From positions 158,026,456-158,090,455 of the forward strand of contig NC_053494.1 in the NCBI RefSeq assembly GCF_905171775.1: a stretch of 64,000 nucleotides of DNA. The letters are read 5' to 3'. The notes under the pieces are model-generated. The model did no database searches. It saw nothing but the letters and a program-made list of their open reading frames with translations, and was not told the origin of the DNA. This stretch comes from Rana temporaria. Lineage: Eukaryota > Chordata > Amphibia > Anura > Ranidae. A program made the position numbers and the translations under genes. The stretch's first letter is position 1. Every line of letters starts with the position of its first letter. Below, one piece after another: positions 15,301 to 27,300 of the stretch.

Positions 15301-18300
15301 AATTTCTTCAAAAATGTGGCCAATATGTATTCAGCTACATACTTTTGGTAAAAAAAAATCCCAATAACCGTATGTTGATTGGTTTGCACAAAAGTTATTG
15401 CGTCTACAAACTATGGGATATTTTTATGCCATTTTAATTTATTTATTTATTTATTTTACTAATAATGGTGGCAATAAGCATTTTTCAGCGGGATTGCGGC
15501 AGCCAAATCGGACACTAAATTACACTTTTGATGCTTTTTTGGGAGCCAGTGACATTATTACAGTGATCAGTGCTAAAAATATGCACTCTCCTGTACCAAT
15601 GACACTAGCAGGGAAGGGGTTAACATCAGGGGCGATCAAAGGGTTAAGTGTGTTCCTACTTGATGCTTACTAACTGTGTGGGGGATGTTCTGACTGGATG
15701 AAGACAGAGATCGGTGTTCCTGCTTAGCAGGAACACAAGATCTCCATTTCTTCCCTGTTAGAACGGCGATCTGCCTTGATTAGATTGCAAGAATATCACA
15801 GGAAGAATGAGGTCAGTGCACAGTGTTTCAAACAATGTGAAAAACCAGCCACCTCTTTGCGAACAGGCAAAGGGAAGGAAATGTATTTTCTGAGGTTCTC
15901 TGAAGTTTTCTTAGTAGCAGAGTCTTATGCAGTAATGAAAAACTCTGTGAAATGTGTACTGATTCATGTATGAACATATTGTAATTATGCAACATTTGAA
16001 TTGCAGATGTACCAGAGCCCCCAAACAATGCACCAGAAATTGTCGATGCCACAAAGAGCTCAGTCAGCTTGTCTTGGTCTCGTCCCAAAGATGATGGTGG
16101 TTCTCGTGTCACAGGATACTATATTGACCGCAAAGAGACAACTACAGATAAATGGGTTAGACATAATAAGACACATATTACTACAACTATGTACACCATC
16201 ACTGGACTTGTACCTGATGCTGAATATCAGTTCCGTATTATTGCACAAAATGACATTGGTTTGAGTGAGCCAAGTCCATCCTCTGACTCAGTGGTTTGCA
16301 AGGATCCATTTGGTAAGCAGAATGACATCTTGGTAACATTTTTAAAACAAAGCAATGTAAGCCATTGCCACAATGCTGAAAGTTTCTAATTTTCCACAGA
16401 TAAACCAAGCCAACCAGGTGAAATTGAAGTAACATCTGTATCAAAGGACAGTATAACAATACAATGGGAAAAACCAGAGTGTGATGGGGGAAAAGAGATA
16501 CTTGGATACTGGGTTGAATACCGCCAGTCTGGAGACAGTGCTTGGAAGAAATGTAATAAAGAACGTATCAAAGACCGGCAGTTTACTATGGGTGGCTTAT
16601 TGGAAGCTGCTGAATATGAATTTAGAGTTTTTGCAGAAAATGAAACTGGTATCAGCAGACCTCGCAGAACAGCAATGACAGTGAAGACTAAACTTACCTG
16701 TGAGTTTGACTTCAAATTTAAAAAAAAAAGTTTTCATCATAATTTGTAGTTTAATATGTTCTGTATGCTTAAATATTTTGCAATCATCTTTACACAGCTG
16801 GAGAAGCTCCAGGTCTAAGACAAGAAATAAAGGAGGTCACTACCAAACTGGGTGAAAGTGGAAAACTAACTTGCCAGATTGTTGGAAGACCACTACCTGA
16901 CATCAAATGGTTCCGCTTTGGCAAAGAGCTGGTACAAAGCCGCAAATATAAAATGTCTTCAGATGGACGTAACCACTCACTTACAGTGTTAACAGAAGAA
17001 CAGGAAGATGAAGGCTTGTACACTTGTGTGGCCGTCAACGATGCTGGAGAAATTGAAACCAGTGGTAAACTTCTTTTGGAAGCTGTTCCTCAGTTCCATC
17101 CTGGATTCCCTCTGAAGGAGAAATACTATGCTGGTGTAGGTACAACTCTTCGCCTCCATGTAGCTTACATTGGACGTCCAGTACCCGCCATTACTTGGTA
17201 TTATGGAAAGAAGCCTTTGAAATCTTCTGAAAATATCACCATTGAGAATACAGAACATTATACACACCTTGTTATTAAGAATGTGCAACACAAGAGCAAT
17301 GCTGGCAAATACAAGGTACAGCTGGGCAACACATTTGGAACTGTTGACACTATACTAAATGTAGAAATACAAGGTAAATATCTGCTCATAAAAAGTTATT
17401 TGTGAATATTTGCTTGTAAAAAGCTACTTGTTCATGCCAGGTATATTACTCACAACTGTATTATTTTCATGTCTACAGATAAACCAGACAAGCCCACAGG
17501 CCCACTTGTTGTTGATGCTTTGCTGAAGAATTCTGTCGTAATCAGCTGGAAACCACCAGAAGATGATGGTGGATCAATGGTGACTAACTATGTTGTTGAA
17601 CGCAGGGAAGCTAAGGAAGGTGAAGAATGGCATCTAGTGTCTTCTGCTATTTCTGGTACCACCTGCAGAATTGTTAACCTTAATGAAAATGCTGGCTATT
17701 ACTTCCGAGTATCAGCACAGAACTTGTATGGTGTCAGTGACCCATTGGAGATTCCATCTATTGTTGTAATCAAGAGTCCATTTGGTAAGCACCACTAAAT
17801 GAAAGTTACTATGTTCAGTTAATTGCCAGAAAAAAAATGAACACTGACACTAAATGATTACTTTTTTTTACAGAAAAACCAGGACAACCAGCAAAACCGG
17901 TGGTTACAGCTGTCACAAAAGATTCCTGTGTGGTGTCATGGAGGCCACCAGCTAGTGATGGCGGAGCCAAGATAACAAATTACTACCTTGAGAAACGTGA
18001 GAAGAAGCAGAACAAATGGATCTCTGTAACAACAGAGGACATTCGTGAGACAGTTTATTCTGTCATGGGTCTTATTGAAGATCTTGAATATGAGTTCCGC
18101 ATCAAATGTGAAAACCTTGGAGGAGAAAGTGAATGGAGTGATACCTCTGATCCTATTGTACCTAAATCTGATGTACCTATTCGTGCTCCTCAGTTTAAGG
18201 AAGAACTGAGAAACCTTAATGTGAAGTACAGAAGCACTGCTACCTTTGTGTGCAAGATTGTTGGTCATCCCAAGCCAGTTGTGAAATGGTTCAAGCAAGG

Positions 18301-21300
18301 TAAAGAGATCCAACCAGATGGAGAGAAGATTAAACTGCAAGAATTCAAGGGAGGATACTATCAGCTTGTCATTACAAATGTCTTTGCGGATGATTCCACA
18401 GTCTACCAAGTCAGAGCCACTAACCAAGGAGGGTCTATTTCTGCTACAGCTTCCTTGGATGTGGAAGGTAAGCATAGCATACCAATTTAAAATGAAAACT
18501 TATAGAAATAAATGCATTCCTTCAGCCAAACTAACCAATGTTCTTGTTATTTCCTTTAGTTCCAGCTAAAATCCATCTGCCTAAAAATCTGGAAGGAATG
18601 GGTGCTGTGCATGCCCTCAGAGGTGAAGTTGTCAGTATTAAAATTCCATTCTCTGGTAAACCAGACCCAGTGATTACATGGCAGAAAGGACAGGATCTTA
18701 TTGACAACAATGGACAGTATCAAGTCATTGTAACACGTTCATTCACATCACTTGTGTTCTCTAATGGAGTTGACAGGAAAGACGCAGGCTTCTATGTAGT
18801 TTGTGCAAAGAACAGATTTGGCATTGACCAAAAGACAGTAGAACTGGATGTTGCAGATGTTCCTGATCCACCAAGAGGTCTCAAAGTCAGTGACGTTTCA
18901 AGAGACTCTGTTAACCTCACTTGGAATACCCCAGCTACTGATGGCGGCAGTAAGATCATAAACTACATAATTGAAAAATGTGCAACAACAGCAGAAAGAT
19001 GGATACGTGTTGGCCAATCTCGTGAAACCAGATACACGGTTGTTAACTTATTTGGAAAAACAAGATATCAATTCAGAATAATAGCTGAAAATAAGTTTGG
19101 ACAGAGTAAACCATCTGAAATAACAGATCCAGTGTTAACTAAAGAAGATAAATCAAGAATGTTGAACTATGATGATGAAGTGTCTGAAATTGAAATTTCT
19201 AAAACAAAAGCAGAACACTCTTCCACAAAAGTGCTTCATGAAAGATTTTCCATTGCTGAAGAGCTTGGACATGGGCAATTTGGAATTGTTCACCGTTGCA
19301 TTCACAATTCTTCCAAGAAAACATTCCTTGCCAAGTTTGTAAAGGTTAAAGGTACTGACCAGGTTTCAGTGAAAAAAGAAATTTCTGTTCTCAATGTTGC
19401 TCGACACACAAATATTTTGTACCTGTATGAATCATTTGAAAGCCTTGAGGAACTGGTAATGATATTTGAATTTATCTCTGGTGTTGACATTTTTGAAAGA
19501 ATTGGTGCAGCAGGCTTTGACCTCTGTGAAAGAGAGATCATTTCTTATGTACGTCAAATAAGTGACGCTCTTGAATTCCTTCATTCGAACAGCATTGGAC
19601 ACTTTGATATAAGACCAGAAAACATCTTATACACAACAAGACGCAGCTCAAGAATTAAAATTACTGAGTTTGGTCAAGCCCGGCAGTTAATTCCTGGAGA
19701 CAGTTTCCGAATTCAGTTTACTGCCCCTGAATATTACGCACCTGAAGTTCACCAACATGATTTGGTCAGTACAGCAACTGACATGTGGTCTCTTGGTTCT
19801 CTTGTGTATATACTTCTGAGTGGTCTTAATCCATTTGCCGCTGAAACAAACCAGCAGATAATTGAGAACATCACCAATGCGGAATACAACTTTGAGGATG
19901 AAGCTTTTAAAGATGTTAGCTTGGAGGCTTTGGATTTCATTGACAGACTTCTGGTAAAAGAAAGAAAGAGTCGCATGACTGCCACAGAAGCCCTTGAGCA
20001 CTCATGGCTTAAACAGAAGACAGAAAAGCAAAGTACAAAAGTGATTAAGACATTAAGACACAGGCGTTACTATCAAAGCTTGATTAAGAAGGAATGGAAC
20101 TTTGTGGTTTCTGTAGCTCGCATCTCTTGCGGTGGTGCCATAAGATCCCAGAGAGCAACAACAGTTGCTAAGGTCAAGGTCGCATCAATTGAAATAGGAC
20201 CAATTTCTGGACAGATTACACATGCTATTGGAGAAGAAGGAGGATATGCCAAATTTTCTTGCAAGATTGAAAATTATGATCAGTCTACACAAGTTACTTG
20301 GTACTTTGGCATCCGTCAATTAGAAAATAGTGACAAGTATGAAATCACATACAACAATGAAGGTCTTGCAGAAATCTATGTCAAAGACATCAGAAAATCA
20401 GATGATGGCACCTACAGATGCAAAGTAGTCAATGACTACGGAGAGGACAGTTCTTATGGTGAATTGTTTGTAATAGGTGTCAGAGAACAATCTGAATATT
20501 ACAGATGCAGGACAGTGAAGAAGGTAAAACGCAGAGTTGATACCATGAGACTTTTGGAAAGACCACCAGAGTTTACCTTGCCTTTATTCAACCGCACAGC
20601 TTATATTGGTGAAGATATCAGATTTGGTGTCACAATTACAGTCCATCCTGATCCACAGGTGACATGGCTCAAGTCAGGTCAAAAAATCAAACCTGGTGAA
20701 GATGAAAAGAAATACACTTTTGAATCTGACAAAGGTTTGTACCAGCTTATCATTCACAAACTGACAACAGATGATGATGCAGAGTATACTGTTGTGGCAA
20801 AGAACAGATATGGTGATGACAGTTGCAAAGCTAAGCTCACAGTTATTCCTCACCCAGCAGCAGCAGACAATACCTTACGACCAATGTTTAAGCGTTTGCT
20901 TGCAAATGCTGAATGCCAAGAAGGTCAGTCTGTCCGCTTTGAAATTAGAGTATCAGGAACTCCAAAACCAACACTGAAATGGGAGAAAGACGGTCAGGCC
21001 TTGGCACTAGGCACCAACATTGAAATTATTCATGAGGGTCTTGATTATTTTGCTCTCTTCATTAGAGACACTTTGCCAGAAGACTCGGGTTACTACAGAA
21101 TAACTGCTACCAATAGTGCAGGATCAACAAGCTGCCAAGCATACCTAAAGGTTGAGCGTATGCGATATGTCAAGCATGAGTACTCTTCTGAAGAAGAACG
21201 TAAAGTACATGTACAGAGGCAGATTGACAAAACCCTGAGAATGGCAGAAATCCTTGCAGGAACTGATTCTGTCCCACTGACACCAGTTGCACAACAAGCC

Positions 21301-24300
21301 CTAAGGGAGGCTGCAATTCTGTACAGACCAGCAGTGAGCACCAAAACTGTAAAAGGAGAATATGAGATTACAAAAGAGGAAAAGAAGAAAGAAGTAAAAG
21401 TAATCCGCATGCCATATGAGATTCCACAACCACGTGTACGTGGTGCAACTGCACTTGAAGAAGATCAGTCTATTAAAAAGTTTGTACCAATGTCTGATAT
21501 GAAATGGTACAAGAGATTGAGGGACCAGTTTGAAATGCCAGAACCTCTTGAGCGCATAGTTCAAAAACGTCCAAAACGTATTCGTCTCTCAAGGTGGGAG
21601 CAATTCTATGTAATGCCACTACCACGCATTTCTGATCAATACAAACCTAAATGGCGTATACCTAAAGTGTCACAGGATGACCTGGAAACTGTAAGACCTG
21701 CTCGTCGTCGTACACCATCACCTGATTATGAACTTTATTACCGGCCACGCCGACGCTCTCTTGGAGATGTATCTGATGATGAATTACTTCTCTCAGTTGA
21801 TGACTATTTGGCTATGAAAAGAGTTGAAGAGGAAAGATTACGACTAGAAGAAGAATTGGTACTCGGCTATTCTGCCTCTCCCCCAAGTCGTAGTCCTCCA
21901 AGATTTGAGCTGTCAACCCTTCGTTATACCACACCGGAAACTCATGTTTGCAGAGAGAAGAGAACTGAAGCAGAATCCAGGTATTCCACTTACCATATCC
22001 CAACTAAAGAGGAGGTCACAACAAGCTATGCAGATCTTAGAGAACGTTATGAGAGAGCTATATACAAGCCACCCAAACAAAAACAAAGAATAATTGAAGA
22101 GAGAGAGGAGGAAGAATTACTTCGTCCATACAGCACAACCCAGAGGCTTTCTCAGTATACGAGAGACCTTGAATACATGGAGAAGGAAGAAAAAAGCAGA
22201 TTGTTATCAAGAAGAGAAAGAGAAATAACACAAATTACTGATGTTGAAGAAGCTCAGGAAGAAGTTTCTTCCAGGAGAGTCAGCAGACAAATACGTCAAG
22301 CATCTCCTGAAGTAACAAGATTGCTTGGAAGGAGAAGATCACTCTCTCCAACTTATATTGAGCTTATGCGCCCTGTATCTGAACTAATAAGACCTCGTTC
22401 TAAACCAGCTGAACCAGAGAGAAGAAGATCTCCCACACCTGAGAGAACAAGGCCTCGATCTCCCAGCCCTGTTTCTAGTGATAGATCACTTTCACGTTTT
22501 GAAAGAACTGCAAGATTTGATATTATGTCAAGGTATGAATCAATGAAAGCTGCTCTCAAAACACAAAAGTCTTCAGAAAGAAAGTATGAAGTTTTAACTC
22601 AACAGCCCTTCACATTGGACCATGCTCCCCGTATAACGTTGAGAATGCGTTCTCATCGTGTACCAATTGGTCAGAACACAAGATTTATTCTCAATGTGCA
22701 ATCAAAGCCTACAGGTGATATTAAATGGTATCATAATAGTGTGGAAATTCAGGAAAGCAACAAATATCACATTAGTAATGTGAGTGGAGTTTTGACTCTG
22801 GAAATCATTAACTGCCATTCTGAAGACTGTGGAACATACCGTGCCATATGTACAAACTACAAAGGTGAGGCCTCTGACTATGCCACACTAGATGTCACAG
22901 GAGATGATTTTTCCACCTATACACCAAAAAGGAAAGATGATATTGTGCCTAAGTCTGCTTTCCCAGAGTTGCTTAAATCAGAAGATTATGCATTTGCTTC
23001 ATTTAAGAAAACATCTGAATTTGAGGCAAGTTCTTCAAGAAGAGAAGTTAAATCACAAGTAACTTCATTAAGAGAATCTTCGGAATCTTACGAGGCTTAT
23101 GCATCTGAAGAAAAGAGAGTCACTGCATCTGAAGCAAAAGCACTGGAAGAAAGAGTTGTGCACAGGAAATTTAAGAGTTCAGAGCCTGCCAAAATACTCA
23201 CTAAGCCACAGTCTGTGACAGTATCTGAAGGTGAGAGTGTCAGGTTTTCATGTGACTTTGATGGTGAACCAACTCCAACAGTTACATGGCAGCTTGCTGG
23301 AAAGGCTATAGTGTCCTCTACACGTCACCACATAACATCAACAAAGTACAGCTCTACCTTTGAAATCACTTCTGTCAAGTTGTCTGATGAGGGCAACTAT
23401 ACAGTAATCGTGGAAAACTCTGAAGGAAAGCAAGAAGCACACTTTACACTGACAATTAAACGATCAAAAGCAGCTGAGAAAAGTGTTACATCACCAGCCC
23501 GAGTAAAATCTCCAGAACCACACAAAAAATCTCACGATTCAATAAAATCACCAAAAAGAGTAAAGTCTCCAGAGCCAACAACACCAAAAACCAAATCGGC
23601 AACCAAATCACCAGCAGATAAGATGCAGTTACCAGCTGTTTCACCCCCCAAAATAGCTCAGAACCTGAAGGCTGTAGCTAGTGGTGACAAAGCTAAGCTG
23701 GCATGTGTGGTTCAGAGTACATTACTCAATGGAAGAGAAGTGTCATGGTACAAGGATGGTAAGAAGCTGAGGGAAGATGGACATTTCAGCTTCCATTATT
23801 CTTCTGATGGAACCTATGAACTCACTATTTACAGTATTTCTGAAGCTGACCAGGGTGAATACATTTGTGAGATAACTGGAGAAGGAGGAGTCTCCAAAAC
23901 CAGCCTGCAGTTTGTTGGTCAAACATTCAAAAATATTTTCTCCCAAGTTACTGTTGCAAGAGAATCTACAAAATCTCTCCAGGTATCAAAATCTGTAGTT
24001 CAAGAGGAGGTTACTAAGACTGACTTGGTCACTGAAGGAACCAAAACTCTTCATACAGAAATTAAATCTTTAGATAGTAGTGTTAGTTTTAGTGAAGGCG
24101 AGAAAGTCACTCTGAAGGCTAGTTTGTTGGGAGCATCTCAAGTAAAATGGGTGCTCAATGGATATGAATTAAAAAACTCTGAAGACTACAGATATGGAGT
24201 ATCTGGTAATGATCAAACTTTAACCATCAAAAAGGTCAGCAGCAAAGATCATGGGATCCTGACCTGTGAGGGAAGAACAGACCAAGGAATAATCAAATGC

Positions 24301-27300
24301 CTGTTTGACTTGACATTAAGCAAGGATGCTTCCAATGCACCATCATTTGTTTACCAACCAAAGTCTCAAAATGCCAATGAAGGTCAAAATGTCGTGTTTA
24401 CATGCGAAATCACTGGCAATCCATCTCCTGAAGTTGAATGGTTTAAAGACAATATTCTGGTAAGTCAGCTTTATCCGTTTTCTTTCAATCGGTTGTTTTC
24501 TCTTTACTTAACTACAAAAATAAATGTTATTTTATTTGTTTCTCTTTTTGTAGATTTCAGTCTCATCACACATAAGAGTGTCTCGAACTAAAAATATTTA
24601 CTCTCTAGAAATTCGAAATACAACCGAGAAGGATAGTGGCAAATATACAATAAAAACCAAGAACTACCATGGACAGTGTTCTGCTACTGTCTCTTTGAAT
24701 GTTCACTGTAAGTATCGTAGAACCTTTAGAGACTGAAAATATACTTTATGCATTAACTTTTCTCAGTTAAGATAAGCTCTCTATCAATGATGCCATACAA
24801 ACAGAAAAATTAAATTTGTCTGTTATTTGTTCAGGACCAAATAACTCACCCCACGGTGAGTTATTTAGAACATGGCTGTCCAAATGAGTTCTCATGGTTC
24901 ATGATCTTGCCGTAGGGTTGCTATAATTGATACATTTAATTGGAGTAGAGTTTAATGTACTATTGAGTCTCTTACAACACAATTTTGGGTTCCCACAGTG
25001 ACGTATTTATTATACTGTATTGGACACCCAGACAGAACCACTTTTATCAAATCCCTTCTCCTCTATACAACACCATTTTTTTCAGGAGCAATCATGAAAT
25101 GAAACAATTTAAGGAGTTGTAAAGGCAGAAGGTATTTCATCTTCATGCATACTATGCATGAAGATAAAAAAACCTTTTGTGTGTAGTAGATCCCGCACCC
25201 CCCAATTACTTGCCTGAGCCCCTTTTCTCTCCAGCGATGTCTACAAGTGTCTAAGCCATCCGGGACACTCCTCCTAAATTGGCTGAGACACAGCAGCGGC
25301 ACCACTGGCTCCTATCAATCAAAGTCAGTCAGCCAATCGAGGGAGAGGGGGCGGGGGCCTGGTCAGGGCTCCATATCTGAATTGATTCACAGAGCTCTAA
25401 CTCAGCTCAGGTGCCCCCATAGAAAGCTGCTGGCTGAGTGGGCAATCGATAGGAGGGAGGGGCCAGGAGCTGCAAAGAGGGACCCGAGAAGAGGAGGATC
25501 GGGGCTGCTCTGTGAAAAACCAAATGCACAGAGGAGGTAAGTATAACATATTTGTTATTTAAAAAAAATAGACTTTACAATCACTTTAACAGAGGAAAAA
25601 ACGGTCAATGGTAAGGAGTACGTAATTAATGTACAGCACAGCTTTAGAGTACAGCAGGCAGGAGTATGTACTGGTCAGCAAAGCTAACAGAGTGCAGCAG
25701 TCAGAAGATTGTCTACGGTTTGCACTCTTTAGCGCAGGCAGTCTAGTTCCCTTTTATATTTGTTGACAGTGAAGATGTGCCCCATACACTAGTTCATTAA
25801 AGAAACACCCCCATACTTTGGTGGTTAATAGAAAATGTCCACCTTGCTTTGATAGCTAGTGATAGAGTAACCCATTACACTGGTGATTAGTGAGAATTTA
25901 GACAAGCATATAATTGTTGCTTGTAGTTACTCTACTCCAGTACTTCCAGCTTTGGTTCTACTAAATTATATTAGTGCTGAAACTATCCACGAATCATCAG
26001 ATGGGAGTTCAATCTGATTATTTAACTATAGATGGAGAGCGATTACATGAATCTCCTAGTGTTTCTCATAGAGTCTACGGTAAAAATCCAAGAGGGAAAA
26101 TAAGAACCCCTCTTAATAGCTATAGAAGGTACCCAGTCTGGAAACCCAAGTTTAAAATCTTGCAAACTGAGTCCCTGATTAAAGAAGCTGAATGGTAATT
26201 CATTTTGCTGGCATCTACCCAAATCCAGAATATGAGTTTTGGATGGACTGATCCATTAAAAGACAAACGTTACTTTGAAAAATATATCCTACAACCAAAA
26301 TTTTAATTTTTTCACCACCTCCAATCTGCCATATAGTAAAATGGTGGGCGCAAGGTGGCTCTCTCATTCTGGGATGATCTCATATGATGTCCCACTCTCG
26401 CCGTGATTTAGCAAAAAATAAAAAACCCAGTGTTGATTAAATACCACCAAAAGAAAGCTACCCTGTTTCTCCGAAAATAAGCCCTACCCGAAAATAAGAC
26501 CTAGGGTGAGTTTCTGGGATGGCTGCAATATAAGCCCTACCCCAAAAATAAGCCCAAGTCCTTGTAAAAACATGTAATCCGTTCTGTAAAAAGATTATAT
26601 AATGTGCAGTGTGTCTCCCTTTTGTAACTTTATTGTGGAAAATACCTTATTTACAGCACTGCTGGGCGCTCACGTGACCCGCCAGAGCTCTTCTCCTCTC
26701 CTCCCGGCTGATGTCAGCTGTTTTTTTTTTCAATAAAACTTTATTAAGCCCCTACCCACTGCAGTACTCAGAGTGGGGCTGACGTCATTGGGGATCTTGG
26801 CCCCTCCCTCTGCAGTATTTGGAGTAGGGAAGAAGAGCTCCAGCGGCTCACGTGAGCGGCAAGCGGCACTGTAAGTAAGGTATTTTCCACAATAATGTTA
26901 CACAAGGAGACACACTGCACATGATATTATCTTTTTACAGAACGGATTACATCATTTTATAAGGTCTTTAAACAAAGGTTTATTTTTGGGATTACATAAT
27001 TTCACAATGCTGACTCCAGAGCTGACAGGGGGAGAAACTTTTTTGTACATACCATAAATAAATAAGACATCCCCTGAAAATAAGCCCTAGTGTGTTTTTT
27101 TGTAGCCAGAATTAATATAAGACCCGGTCTTATTTTCGGGGAAACACGGTATCTGTCTCAAAAAAATGATAAACATTTTGTTTGGGTGGAACAATCCATG
27201 AACTCGCAATTGTCATTCAAAATGCAACAACGCTGAAAGTAGAAAATTGTCTGGGCCAGGCTGTCTATGCCAGTTATACAGGATAACTGATCCATAATGT

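Noticed and set aside
25247..25540. A 97-codon + strand frame in titin intron 30 as an extra exon
   Set aside because: It is inside the family M2 MITE, is not titin-like and has no matching splice phase.
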